The notes beneath the pieces are model-generated. The model did no database searches, was not told the origin of the DNA, and saw only the letters and a list, made by a program, of their open reading frames with translations. This document shows, in pieces, positions 50,701 to 58,020 of a stretch of 64,000 nt of DNA. Source of the stretch: Taeniopygia guttata (Eukaryota; Chordata; Aves; Passeriformes; Estrildidae); contig NC_133027.1 of assembly GCF_048771995.1 (NCBI RefSeq), forward strand, positions 12,210,001-12,274,000, written 5' to 3'. The translations under genes and the position numbers were made by a program. Numbering within the stretch: position 1 is the first letter of the stretch; the number at the start of each line of letters is the position of its first letter.

Positions 50701-53700
50701 ATTCCCATGCAGAGGGAATCTTTTAGAGACTCTGTTTCCTTTCTTGTGTGATGAAATCACTAATTTTTGCCCTCCTGCTTCTGTTTTCTCTCTCAGTGCC
50801 TGCAAGGACTGGATTTTCTTCACTGGAACCACGTGATCTACCGAGATGTGAAGAGTGAAAACATCCTTCTCAGAACTGACGGCTCTGTCAAGCTGGGTCA
50901 GTATATTCCTGGTCAGGAGCAGCGTTCAGGGATGTGGGGTGAGGGGCTGCTTTGAGTGGCTGCCAACTCCCCAGAAATGGTGCTGGTGGCAGTGCAGGGC
51001 CCCACCGCTGTGAGCTGAAGGCACGGTTGCAACGTGCACAGAGGTATAAGGAACCAGGAGAAGTCAAGAGTGGCGTTGGTGTGTTTGTGTCTCTTCCAGA
51101 GGGAGGGAGCTACAATCTAAAGCTTCAGGGGAATAAAGGCCACTGCTGTGAGCAGCGTTTAAAAAACTGTGATTTTTTTGGAAGTGGCCAATTCCATACT
51201 TCCTTGGCTAAAGCCCCAAGGAAACTGAGTGTGGACAGTTCTTCAGGAGATTCAACAACACATAGACTGAGAGTGGGGAATTCTTTTGCTTGATTTCCTA
51301 ACTTGACCTGGCTTTCATGGTATGTTTATTTGTCCACAGCTGACTTTGGCCTCTTTGCTCAGCTCACCCCTGAGCAGCGTAGACGGAGCTCAGTGGCCGG
51401 CACTTCTGGCTGGATGGCGCCTGAAGTGCTGACAGGTCAACCATATGGCCCCAAAGTGGACATATGGTCTTTTGGAATTGTGGGCATCGAAATGGTGGAA
51501 CGAGAAGTTCCTCACAGGAATGAAACTCCTGTTTCGGTAAGGTGCAAATACTCCCTGATCCCACTTGTCTTTCTCACCTGTCCCATGTCCTGTGTGCCAT
51601 TGGACAAATCCCATTGCCATCTGCTGGCACCACTTCCACCAAGGTCCCCTTCTAAACATGTCCCTGCAGCACATCAGCATCTGCTGTAAATTCGGTTGCA
51701 TCAGAAGGGAAGTAGCAGTTCAGAAACCTGGCATTTTGGCCTGCAACCTGCCTGACATTTCTAATTTGCTTTTTGAACTCCGTTGGTGCTCTGTCTCTGA
51801 AGGGCAAGAATTTTTCAGTGGAGAGGTTAGACATGTGATAAATATCCTAAGAAATTGACGTTACACCTTCCCAGTTTCAATTTTATCGGAAAAGAAAAGA
51901 AAAAGAAAAAGAAAAAAGACACAACCACTAAAGCAATGCCCAAGTAGTTTTGTGTAGGAGTGACAGTGGGTCGGGATGGACAGAGACGAAAGATCTTTGA
52001 AGCCAGGTCTTGGAACTTTCGGTTTATTGCAAAGGGCGTGGATGCAGGGCCCTGCTTGGAGCTGCCAGCCACAGCTCAGAGCAGGCCCGAAAGAGGAGCC
52101 AAAAGAGAGACCCGTAAGAGTGAGGAAGTTCCTGTTACAAGACAATAAATCTTCTTCTGTGCAGAATGTTCAAATTTTCACTAACCAATCTAGTCCAAGA
52201 TACAAATACTAGAGTATTTACTACAGCCTATAAGAATCCTTACATTACCATACTGTGTTACATTTTAAACCCTAAAAACTACTCTTTGGACCCCTTCTGC
52301 CAAGCTAGTAGGGTCTGCTCTGACCCTTGGACCTGTCTGCCAGCAGAGGGTGTTGTTTAATCAAAAGGGGATTACCTTCAGCTGGCCATACCATTGTTTT
52401 CCAGTTGTTCAGTAACTAAGGCTAGTAACTATCTCAAAGCTTACTTTTCATTTCAATCTCGCTTACAGTTTCCATATTCTCAAAATCTTTTGCCAGGCAT
52501 ACATATTTGTAAAGGTTTTCCGGTTTCATCTTCCCCAACAGTTTTGCTTTCTTTTTCTTTTTTTAACCACAGCACATTGATTTTCCTCCACACTGTAGCA
52601 TCTTTTCCAAGTCCTGTGGGTCTTCAAAACTTTCAGGCTTTCAAATAATCTGTACATTGCTCAGTCATGTGTGTGGGTGGCCTGGATAAGTTGAGGATGT
52701 GTTTTTCTCTGACTGCAGTTACACTAAACCCTTGGCTGTTTCTGGGTCTTTTAAAAAGTTGATGAGCTTGCAGCCTGGTGCCTGGGGCTGGGATCCAACG
52801 TGGGCGGTTGATGCTGGTGCTGTGTTCCTTTACTATAGGAGCAGGGCCATCTCTGGCTTGCACAGTGCTAAGGGCAGTGAGGACTCCAGCTCCCCACCAT
52901 GTCCAGTGGCTGAGCTCAGTTGCAGAGAGACAGGATAAAGCTCCCTTTGTGACCTCTGAGAGTGTGGGAAAAGGAAAAAAAGCTGCCATAATTATTTATA
53001 CTCCAGGGGAGTGTGCTTGCTGGTTTGGGCTTGGAAATTTTCCTCTGGGTTGAAGAGGATAATAACAAAGTCTTTTTGGTCACCATCTATTTCAGTGCCA
53101 CCAGCACAGAGCTGTTACTATTGTGATGAGCATTTTTCTGGAGACCAGGCTGCAGCCTGGTGTCACGGAGAGCCTGTCAAAACCTCCCACTTCTTACAGA
53201 CATATTTTGCGATGGGGACGCCATTAATGCATTGACTTGAGTATACAAATGAGCAGAGGGTGACCATCGGGATGGTGCTTCTTCTTCTGATTTGACCTTG
53301 GAAAGGTTTCCTTTTGCCACATAAAGAGGCTGAAACGTGCAGCTGAGAGACAGAGCTGCAGGTGGCTCCTGTGTGCCTAAGCCGGCATTTTCATCCCAAT
53401 ACATTTGTGCAGGTGTCTTAAAGGGTCTGTGTTGAATATGAGATTCCAAATGTTTGTTTCCTCACCCTGAGGCATACCTGGTGGATTTCCATTCTTGCCT
53501 CCCATGCACCTCTGTTTTCTAGAAGAGGACAAGAAGCTCAATGAGTTTTGGTTTATGACCACTGTGCTTAAGGGACCAACAAGCACTGCAGAGATGCCTT
53601 TCATGTACTAATCCTTGGAAATAGTAGTGTTAGTGTAGCAGAGTCCATCTTCTGAAAAGCCTGTCAAGGTGGTGTGAATCCTCCAAGAAGGAAAGAAGCT

Positions 53701-55527
53701 TTGCTGATGTAGCTCCCACTAACTGGGTCAGTCAATGAAATTGACTGCCAAGGCAAGATCAGCGGGATGTTGGAAAAGCCGTGGTGTTTTGTTGGTAAAG
53801 GAAAGTCATCTTTCCTTTACCATCTCCATCTTATCAGAAAGTGCTCTGCAGAGTGGAGCTTAAACAGTGGGTTCTGGGAGAGCAGTTACAGATGGGAAAG
53901 AAGCAGGTGGAGCCTCGTGTTTCCTTTTCATGCAGGCTGAACTCCCGATAGCCAGAGGAGAGAGACCACAGCTGCGGAAGCCCAACCGATTCTCGCCTCA
54001 CCTGTGTGACTTTCTGAGCTGCTGCCTGCAGACAGACGAAGAGCAGCGCTGGTCTGCCAAGAGGCTCCTGCAGGTAAAATGCCAAGGGGCTGAGGTGAAA
54101 CAGTGTCTGAGGGATGGGCTCCTCCTCCACCGAGGTCCGAGGCATCAGATGAGCCCCCTTCCTCCTCACCTCCACTCTTGGTGATGTTCAAATGAAAACA
54201 GTGAGGAATCCTAGACTGGGCTGGGCTGGCAGGGCTCTGGAAAGTCCTCTGGTCCAAGTGACCTGCAATGAGCAGGGACATCTTTAAAGAGATCAGGTTG
54301 CTCAGAGTCCTGTCCCACCTGACCTGGAATGATTCCAGGGATGGGGGCACCTACAAGCTCTTGGGACAACCTGTGCCAGAGTGGCACCATGCTCCGAGAA
54401 AAGAAGGTCTTCCTTAGACCTACTCTGATTAGATCCCCATGTGTTTAAAACTATTTGCCCACACTCTCTTGTAACTGGCCCTGTTAAAAAAGGTGTCCCC
54501 CACTTTCTTCAAAGCCACTCTGAAATCTTGGAAAGCAGCAATAAAGTCTCCCTGGGGCCTGTTCTTCACAAAAGTGAATAACTCCACCTCTCTCCGCATT
54601 TCCTGAGAGGACAGGTGCTCTGTTTTCTGGCTGTTTCTGTTGCCCTGATTTGGTGGGATGTTCAGTTTTATCTAATGGTAAAAGAACTGAAGTACAGCAA
54701 TGCAGGGTAAAGAGACATGAAATAGTGGTGGAGGAACCCAAGGCTGCCAGTCCTGGCAGAGCAGTCTGGAGAGATTTGGCTGTGGGCAGGAGGGGCTTTG
54801 AGGGACTCACTGTGAGCCTCTGAGGGGCCCTGGTTTATGCCCCCCACCCCACCCTTAGAGGTTTCTGGCACACAAACAGGGACAGCTGAGAGGGACTTGC
54901 CCCAGCCCCATCTGCTGCCTGGCATGCTCAGGCAGAGGGGAACTGTCCCAGGCTGACTGCCAGGTTGTGTGGCAGAGAGGGAACTGCAGGACCCATCGCC
55001 GCTGGACTGGCCCTGCTGGGAAGGAAGGTGCCATCCCACACAGAAGGGGCAGGGCATGGAAAGGCAGACACTGCTTTGTGTGCCTGTGGAAGTTAGCATG
55101 GTGCCTGTCTTTCCAAGACAGGGACCTCTGGGAGTCATTGGAGCTTCCTGAAAGGAAAAAACCCCAGGGACAGAAAGCACCATTTCTAGAGCACTGGCAG
55201 GGCAAAAATCCCAGCAAGATGGAGAAACCAGAATAAATGGATGAGTGGGATTCTGGGCCAGGTTTGCCTGTGATGGCAAGCTCCTGCACATGATGAGTGG
55301 GGAGCAGATGGTCCCATTGTTTTACTTTCTGGGTCCTTCTAGGAGCTAGAGGAATCCTGATTGAGTCTGTGAAGCACTGAGCTTGGAATGTCATGGTTCA
55401 CTGTTCTTTGTTGTTTTTTTTTCCTGTGGATTAGCATCCATTTGTAACAGCAGCCAAGCCAGCGTCCACCCTGGCACCACTCATCAACTCAGCGAAGAAG
55501 AAGAAGACGAAGAAGACAAGAATCTAA
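15209..55527 (+). CDS. PAK3-like serine/threonine kinase with 22 acidic repeat exons (joined model, 37 exons)
   Basis: Exons joined: 15209-15287, 16209-16246, twenty-two exons of 132 nt (24408-43857), then 45425-45559, 45837-45977, 46038-46172, 46598-46681, 47068-47218, 47525-47588, 48308-48356, 49120-49232, 49836-49953, 50797-50896, 51340-51536, 53936-54073 and 55435-55527. All phases fit and the sum is 4539 nt (1512 codons plus stop). Domain order: hydrophobic N-terminus, 968 residues of 44-residue acidic repeats, charged coiled-coil-like region, PAK/STE20 kinase domain, Lys-rich tail. The kinase part clearly belongs to the PAK group I family. The usual N-terminal CRIB/autoinhibitory domain was not found, so control by Cdc42/Rac is doubtful. 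Known of the family: PAK3-like genes are amplified in songbirds. Inferred: exons 1-2 belong to this gene, supported only by phase and position. Confidence 0.7.
16209..16246 (+). CDS. Kinase gene exon 2, 38 nt
   Basis: Flanked by a good acceptor (ccttgcccactacag, ending 16208) and donor (cctaag|gtgagt). It encodes about 13 residues ending Ser-Gly-Ala-Gly-Pro-Lys and leaves phase 0, as the 132-nt exons need. The downstream intron sequence (16250-16650) resembles the intron preceding exons of type C. I found no match to a CRIB motif. Confidence 0.5.
16655..16870 (+). mobile_element. CR1 LINE fragment, left part (split by an ERV)
   Basis: CR1 body sequence ('ggtggccaagaaggccaa', 'gtgtcatcagcagtgggg', 'gggcagtgaccgtccccctg'). 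It continues at 23690 after the ERV. The same CR1 segment occurs in each repeat unit of the exon array (for example 25688-25895). Confidence 0.8.
16871..17420 (-). mobile_element. 3' LTR of the intron-2 ERV
   Basis: The right edge ...cctaca is followed by a polypurine tract on the minus strand (rc of 17421-17437, aaaagagtggggg). An AATAAA (rc, about 16932) marks R. The left edge is set at tgcccgatcgg, where CR1 similarity stops; plus or minus about 10 bp. Confidence 0.65.
17438..19839 (-). other. ERV interior without recognisable coding sequence
   Basis: Very AT-rich and full of stops on both strands. By position this should hold the integrase core and anything 3' of pol. I could not recognise an env. 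The related element at 58-64 kb has no env either. Confidence 0.5.
19840..21640 (-). pseudogene. ERV pol remnant: RT, RNase H, integrase N-terminus
   Basis: On the minus strand, 21619-21365 carries the RT strand with Ile-Asp-Ile-Lys and the Phe-Ala-Phe-Ser-Val-Pro block; 21268-21017 has Tyr-Ile-Asp-Asp, the polymerase active site; 21051-20797 matches the thumb/connection region. About 20.3-20.7 kb aligns in DNA with the RNase H of the 58-64 kb element. 20022-19840 is the integrase zinc region (the two His, with one Cys lost). Multiple frameshifts and stops. Confidence 0.8.
21753..21776. repeat. Perfect 11-bp inverted repeat
   Basis: agaacatactt and aagtatgttct are separated by 2 bp, inside the decayed pol. 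Possibly chance in AT-rich DNA. Confidence 0.5.
22247..23370 (-). pseudogene. ERV gag remnant: capsid end and zinc knuckle
   Basis: 22801-22559 (minus) reads as the C-terminal half of a capsid (Gln-Cys-Pro-Glu-Lys-Ala..., with many Gln/Thr downstream). 22456-22247 contains a Cys-x2-Gln...Cys-His zinc-knuckle-like pattern (Cys-Pro-Gln-Tyr...Lys-Asn-Cys), with a first Cys partner about 25 residues upstream. The region to 23370 is decayed. Confidence 0.65.
23379..23688 (-). mobile_element. 5' LTR of the intron-2 ERV
   Basis: The right edge ...cataaaca borders resumed CR1 sequence. The left edge tgttctg follows ...acacca, so on the minus strand the LTR's CA end is followed at once by TGG, as in a primer-binding site. 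AATAAA (rc, about 23501). Shorter than its partner LTR, so one has a deletion or insertion. Confidence 0.6.
23690..23855 (+). mobile_element. CR1 LINE fragment, right part
   Basis: Continues the CR1 from 16870: 'gggcccctctgaagcag', 'gtgcagagaaggacac', 'gtttcagcctggaca'. Same segment as 26545-26700 in the repeat units. Confidence 0.8.
24408..24539 (+). CDS. Repeat exon type A
   Basis: A 132-nt, phase 0-0 exon encoding 44 residues from Ser-Thr-Lys-Pro to Ser-Ser-Glu-Pro. The acceptor is cccag and the donor gtaagt. The centre is acidic (Glu-Glu-Tyr-Glu-Glu-Asp) and the end carries Glu-Pro-Glu-Ser. It is the most divergent of the four types at its start (no Met-Thr-Glu). Copies at 28180, 31952, 35724 and 39496. 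Confidence 0.8.
24864..24995 (+). CDS. Repeat exon type B, with GC donor
   Basis: 132 nt encoding Met-Thr-Glu-Glu ... Ser-Ser-Glu-Thr. The 3' splice site is ccacag; the 5' splice site reads acg|gcaagt, a GC donor, in all five copies (24996, 28768, 32540, 36312, 40084). It precedes the long intron with the CR1/LTR. Copies at 28636, 32408, 36180 and 39952. Confidence 0.8.
25688..26700. mobile_element. CR1 fragment split by a solo LTR (unit 1; repeated in units 2-5)
   Basis: CR1 (plus) at about 25688-25895 and 26545-26700 brackets a minus-strand solo LTR of 649 bp (25896-26544) with TG...CA ends (tgctgcg ... gtctaca) and a minus-strand ATTAAA-type signal at about 26095. The LTR copies lie at 29668-30316, 33440-34088, 37212-37860 and 40984-41632. 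They are near-identical because they were amplified with the exons. Edges may be off by a few bases, and no clean target duplication is visible. Confidence 0.7.
27265..27396 (+). CDS. Repeat exon type C
   Basis: 132 nt encoding 44 residues starting Met-Thr-Glu-Thr-Pro-Ala-Val and ending Pro-Glu-Ser-Pro-Glu-Pro. The Glu-Thr-Pro-Ala-Val start resembles the PAK1/PAK3 segment just before the acidic run and PIX-binding site, which suggests the origin of the repeat. Copies at 31037 and 38581 are the same; those at 34809 and 42353 carry a variant second half (Ala-Pro-Ser-Gly-Leu-Thr, ending Glu-Ala). Confidence 0.8.
27723..27854 (+). CDS. Repeat exon type D
   Basis: 132 nt encoding Met-Thr-Glu-Ala-Thr-Thr-Val ... 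Ser-Ala-Glu-Pro, with Glu-Glu-Gln-Ile-Glu-Glu-Tyr-Asp in the middle, the core shared by most repeat types. Copies at 31495, 35267, 39039 and 43269 (the last out of register). Confidence 0.8.
28180..31951 (+). repeat. Array unit 2
   Basis: Exons A 28180-28311, B 28636-28767, C 31037-31168, D 31495-31626. It shares with unit 4 the variant 'aaatgcacggg' (about 29687), against 'aaatccacggg' in units 1, 3 and 5. Confidence 0.9.
31952..35723 (+). repeat. Array unit 3
   Basis: Exons A 31952-32083, B 32408-32539, C 34809-34940, D 35267-35398. Variants shared only with unit 5: 'ctcagagtgacc' (about 33801), 'acagattctgatgg' (about 33972), 'ctgaagaaggaag' (about 34100) and the alternative second half of exon C. 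Confidence 0.9.
35724..39495 (+). repeat. Array unit 4
   Basis: Exons A 35724-35855, B 36180-36311, C 38581-38712, D 39039-39170. No difference from unit 2 was seen at the positions I compared. Confidence 0.9.
42810..42941 (+). CDS. Repeat exon type E
   Basis: 132 nt, phase 0-0, starting Met-Ile-Glu-Thr-Thr-Ala-Val and ending Ser-Pro-Glu-Pro. It is found once, and combines a C-like body with an F-like start. Normal ccacag acceptor and gtaagt donor. Confidence 0.8.
43726..43857 (+). CDS. Repeat exon type F, last of the array
   Basis: 132 nt starting Met-Ile-Glu-Thr-Thr-Ala-Val and ending Ser-Leu-Glu-Pro. It is more basic in the middle (Lys-Arg-Glu-Gln-Val-Glu-Gln). The following intron (43858-45424) begins like the one after exon B and then becomes unique sequence with a tetranucleotide microsatellite; no further exon was seen in it. 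Confidence 0.8.
44693..44753 (+). repeat. Tetranucleotide microsatellite (CTGT)n(CTAT)n
   Basis: About three CTGT units run into about eleven CTAT units, in the intron between the repeat array and the coiled-coil exons. Likely length-polymorphic. Confidence 0.95.
45425..45559 (+). CDS. Kinase gene exon 25: charged, Gln/Glu-rich
   Basis: 135 nt, phase 0-0 (gtgcag| ... ccag|gtaagc). Begins Val-Leu-Pro-Glu-Lys-Glu-Gln-Glu-Gln and ends Glu-Asn-Gly-Gln. Continues the acidic character of the array into the coiled-coil region. Confidence 0.75.
45837..45977 (+). CDS. Kinase gene exon 26: coiled-coil-like
   Basis: 141 nt, phase 0-0 (tgtacag| ... ccag|gtgagt). Rich in Glu, Lys, Gln and Arg with spaced Ile/Met/Leu, as in a coiled coil. 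Ends Gln-Gln-Asp-Gln. Confidence 0.75.
46038..46172 (+). CDS. Kinase gene exon 27: coiled coil
   Basis: 135 nt, phase 0-0 (tttttcag| ... caa|gtgagt). Leu/Ile at heptad-like spacing in a run of Glu, Lys and Arg (Asn-Leu-Lys-Glu-Gln-Leu ... Glu-Glu-Glu-Ile-Lys-Ile-Ile). Strongest coiled-coil candidate; may mediate dimerisation. Confidence 0.75.
46598..46681 (+). CDS. Kinase gene exon 28
   Basis: 84 nt, phase 0-0. The acceptor tract cttctgtttgacttgag is weaker than its neighbours; the donor is gag|gtacag. The same frame stays open past the donor to a stop at 46811-46813 with coiled-coil-like sequence, so an unspliced form would end without the kinase domain. Confidence 0.6.
47068..47218 (+). 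CDS. Kinase gene exon 29: linker before the kinase
   Basis: 151 nt, starting phase 0 and ending phase 1 (ctga|gtacgt). Ala-rich, then Ser/Gly-rich. It ends Glu-Gln-Leu and splits an Arg codon with exon 30, matching the 'Glu-(x)-Leu-Arg-x-Ile-Val' segment that precedes the catalytic domain in PAKs. Confidence 0.8.
47525..47588 (+). CDS. Kinase gene exon 30: start of kinase domain
   Basis: 64 nt. Encodes Lys-Ile-Val-Asn-Met-Glu-Asn-Pro ... [10 protein letters not shown], the first half of the glycine-rich ATP loop. Donor gg|gtgagt. Confidence 0.85.
48308..48356 (+). CDS. Kinase gene exon 31: second half of the glycine loop
   Basis: 49 nt. Completes Gly-Ser-Gly-Thr-Phe-Gly, so the GxGxxG loop is intact, and runs to Lys-Ala-Thr-Gly-Ala-Glu. 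Acceptor tttctag, donor gcagag|gtaaat. Confidence 0.85.
49120..49232 (+). CDS. Kinase gene exon 32: catalytic lysine and helix C
   Basis: 113 nt. Val-Ala-Ile-Lys carries the ATP-anchoring lysine. A Glu in Ala-Tyr-Glu-Leu-Met lies where the helix C glutamate is expected, and Asn-Pro-Asn-Val-Val-Asn-Tyr follows, close to PAK3. Confidence 0.9.
49836..49953 (+). CDS. Kinase gene exon 33: hinge region
   Basis: 118 nt. Contains [10 protein letters not shown], the hinge typical of PAK/STE20 kinases, then helix D/E. The donor is gag|gtcagc, weaker than usual. The intron that follows (to 50796) is otherwise empty. Confidence 0.9.
50797..50896 (+). CDS. Kinase gene exon 34: catalytic loop with YRD
   Basis: 100 nt. 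Catalytic loop Ile-Tyr-Arg-Asp-Val-Lys-Ser-Glu-Asn: the catalytic Asp, Lys and Asn are present, but the HRD histidine is Tyr. Ends in the Asp-Gly-Ser-Val-Lys-Leu strand before DFG. Donor gg|gtcagt. Confidence 0.9.
51340..51536 (+). CDS. Kinase gene exon 35: DFG, activation loop, APE
   Basis: 197 nt. Ala-Asp-Phe-Gly, then [19 protein letters not shown]. The PAK activation-loop Thr is Ser here, and the following Thr-Pro-Tyr-Trp is Thr-Ser-Gly-Trp. The Asp-Ile-Trp-Ser-Phe-Gly block is intact. The intron that follows (51537-53935) contains a solo LTR. Confidence 0.9.
51893..51916 (+). repeat. Purine tract (AAAAG)n
   Basis: Short imperfect AAAAG repeats, 35 bp before the solo LTR in this intron. 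Confidence 0.8.
51951..52467 (-). mobile_element. Solo LTR in kinase intron, 4-bp target duplication
   Basis: A 517-bp block with TG start (tgtgtagg) and CA end (cgcttaca) is flanked by gttt on both sides (51947-51950, 52468-52471). On the minus strand it has an AATAAA (rc, about 52023) near a 'tttgcaataaaccg' segment. A 4-bp duplication is short for class II and fits a gamma-type integrase. Confidence 0.7.
53936..54073 (+). CDS. Kinase gene exon 36: C-lobe
   Basis: 138 nt, phase 0-0 (atgcag| ... cag|gtaaaa). Matches the C-lobe helices of PAK: [16 protein letters not shown] ... Leu-Leu-Gln. The conserved Arg that pairs with the APE Glu is present. Confidence 0.9.
54195..54620 (-). mobile_element. 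CR1 LINE fragment
   Basis: Reverse-complement CR1 ('gagatcaggttgctcagag', 'gattccagggatgggg', 'aacctgtgccagagtg', 'aaagtctccctggggcct'), in the last intron. Unusually for CR1 the 3' microsatellite tail is missing on the left edge. Confidence 0.9.
55435..55527 (+). CDS. Kinase gene last exon: C-terminal tail
   Basis: 93 nt with TAA at 55525-55527. Starts His-Pro-Phe (PAK: His-x-Phe-Leu), has Ala-Lys-Pro ... Leu-Ala-Pro-Leu-Ile as in the PAK C-terminus, and ends in a run of Lys/Thr/Arg. Confidence 0.9.
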   Translation, partial: HPFVTAAKPASTLAPLINSAKKKKTKKTRI

Positions 55528-55633
55528 CGATGAAGATATTATTACCAAGTTAGAGTAGGATTGTAGAGTAGGACTCTAGATTAGGATTGTTAAGTAGTTT
55601 TGTAGTATAGGTTTATGGATAGGATTATAATTA

Positions 55634-55639
55634 AATAAA
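55634..55639 (+). terminator. Polyadenylation signal of the kinase gene
   Basis: AATAAA 107 nt after the stop codon, in an AT-rich 3' UTR. Confidence 0.8.
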
Positions 55640-55655
55640 GTTTTCAAAGCATCAA

Positions 55656-56249
55656 GTCATTTGGAAGATTCCCCTCCTTCTGACCCCTTCAGAAAACATT
55701 TCCTTCTGAATTGCCAGTTGTCTTTTATTGGTGCTGAGACACACTTATGGCTTCTTTGGTATGGTTTGTAAATGGAGAAGGCTCTTCTTCATTCATCCTC
55801 TCCAGACTACACTGCCTTTGGCATACGGCCCACCGGCCCCGTTTGGCACATCTGTGGCACTTCCAGTTGAGGCAGAAAGGGCAATGGCATTTGCGGGAAA
55901 AACCAAAGGGCGAGTGGGGCAGCCAAAACATCCTGTGCAGATGCAGGCCTTCAGCTGTGACTCGAGAGCATTTGGGTGCCTGCCACTTGGATTTGTATCG
56001 CGAAGGGCAATGTCTTTGGCCGGAGGAGAGCCTTGCTCAGCAGAGAAAGCAGAAAGATCAGAGAGGTGCTCTGAAAGGTCTCCTGCGGTGCAGAGCTGTC
56101 AGCGAGTGTGAGGTGAGAGCGGGCCCGGCCTTGCCCGGCGTGGAGCTGCAGCAGAGCCCTGGCAGAGCCCGGAGCAGCCTGAGCCTGGGCAGGGGCAGGC
56201 TGCAAGGAGGCCCTTGTAGCTGCAGGAGGCACAGCCCGGCCCTGCGTGC
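55656..56249. other. Intergenic; open but unrecognised Cys/Trp/His-rich reading frames
   Basis: A long plus-strand frame from 55747 into D2b and a Cys-rich minus-strand frame (55931-55725) are both open. Neither has splice sites or a family I know, and the plus frame continues through the GC-rich duplicated segment, so it may be open by composition. Confidence 0.35.
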
Positions 56250-57223
56250 CTCTTGCTGGCAGTGGGCGCATCCTCTGCTCTCAGCGCCCAAGCGCAGCCG
56301 GCTGCTCCCGAGGGGAAGCGGAGCCTGGCTCAGCATTCCCACTCTTGTGCTGGCTGCCCTGCGACTCCTGGCAAAGGTCAGCAGTGTGTGCAGCACTCTG
56401 GGCACCGGGGCAGGGAGCCGGGCTGCTCGGCAGGCTGGAGCACAGGGCAGCGTCCTTCAGGCACGGCGCTTGTGCCAGGGGACCATGGGCCAGCGGGAGG
56501 CAGGGACAGCTTGTCAGCTCATGGCTGCAGGAGCCAGTGCCCCACACAGCTCTGGGAGGCAGCGCCTGCACTTCTGCACTGAGCCACAGCAAAGCTGTGA
56601 CCTGCAGAGTGCTTTGCAGAAATATTCAGGGCCAGCAGGCCGGCCTGCTTCGTGCTCTCTGGCACACAGCAAGAGCTGTGCCACGCTGCAGCTCGGAGCT
56701 GCTGGGAGAAAGGTGTTAGAAATAAACTCTTAGGTACAATTAAATGGAGACAAAGTCATTAAAGCAAAAGAGAACCGTTTTTCTTAGTAAGGATTCAACT
56801 GAGCTGGGTGTACTTCCCTTTTGGTTTGGTGTTCAACCCCCCCCATTTTCCAGCACACATCAACACCCAAAAAATTAACTGGAACAAATGCAAACCATAA
56901 CTAACAACAGCTAGCACCAACAACTTTCATTCTTTTTTTGTAATGACCTTTTGGCTGAGGCAAAATATTACCTCCTGTCTCTCAGAGGGAATCGGGGATG
57001 AGCCTGAGCCTTGTGCTTGACTAGTGATCTGATTTGGAAGGGAGCAGAAGGGTTTCAGCAGGCAATTTGTGCTTCCTTTATTCATTTCTTAAGGAAAGAC
57101 ACAGTGTGGCTTCAGCCAGCAAAAGCATCTGCCAGTTGCATTGACGAAATGCTTGTGAGGAATTCCCAGAAAAAGAACATGTTGAAGAAAAGTTTAATCG
57201 TAACAAATCCTGCATTCCTTTAG
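56250..57223 (+). repeat. Duplicated segment D2, copy b
   Basis: Partner of 11685-12775, strongest over 56320-56708. Carries an insertion at about 56710-56992 absent from copy a, with no clear target duplication. It lies 0.6 kb past the kinase gene's poly(A) signal. Confidence 0.7.
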
Positions 57224-57376
57224 CTGCAGGAGGCTCTGTTGGCACGGAGTCTGTTGAGCCAGTTGAGGGATTCTCTGCTGCGCAGCAGACGCAGAGCATC
57301 CATCTTCTCCATCCCGCGAGGGAATAGAGAGCAATTTGCTGACATTTGCGAGCCAAACTCTAGACTCACCATACAG
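57224..57376 (+). CDS. Exon-like open block, 51 codons, unknown gene
   Basis: A pyrimidine-rich acceptor (gcattcctttag) and a strong donor (acag|gtgagt) enclose 153 nt open in phase 0. The reading is rich in Leu, Ser and Arg (Leu-Leu-Ser-Gln-Leu ... Arg-Ser-Arg-Arg-Arg). It could be an exon of a neighbouring gene or an alternative 3' exon. I do not recognise the family. Confidence 0.4.
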
Positions 57377-58020
57377 GTGAGTGCAGAAGATTCTTGGAAA
57401 GGCTTCTGATGCTGAGGGGCTGGGCTGGGCTGCAGGTGGGCTGCAGGTGGGCTCAAGTACCAGAGTCACGGATTTCGCCTCTAGCTTTGGACAGGAACTG
57501 GAGACTTGGGAATGGGAGTCCTAGGGCATGGGAGTGTTCAAGAAACTGGCAATCCAAATGGATAATCTTGCCTCTACTTTTCTGATAGGTTTGGAAGAGC
57601 AGCTTTCTGTCACGCCAAAAAAATCTGCAGAGGGCTGCCTAAAGGAACCAAAGGGATTGATCACATCCCTGACATTCCTTTTTTGGAGTTTGTCCCACTT
57701 ATTTTGGTGGGTTTTTTTTGATCACTAAACACCATGAGCTCAGTAAGTATTTTGCAACTCAATGCAAATCTGATTCTTGAAACATTTTCCAGGATATGTC
57801 TAGAAAGCATTTCAAGAGTTTGTAGCAAATGCAGAGGAACAGAAACCTTTGAAAACTTGATGTTCTGGAATTTGGAAGGTTTTGAATCTCTGTGGTTGTT
57901 AACAGTAGTGTAGAAATGCTTACGGTGTGAGCAGCAACCTGCTGGAATTGGGAACTGGTTTCATTTCAAGCCATTGAGACAGGCTTTTTCTTGGGGAGGC
58001 GACTTGTCAGAGATCAGGGG
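57377..58020. other. Intergenic, no gene seen
   Basis: Short direct repeats (gggctgcaggt twice, about 57430) and a T run; otherwise unremarkable. Confidence 0.4.

Noticed and set aside
55747-56733. 328-codon plus-strand frame
   Set aside because: Runs through a GC-rich duplicated segment in which other frames are also open; no known domain and no splice support.
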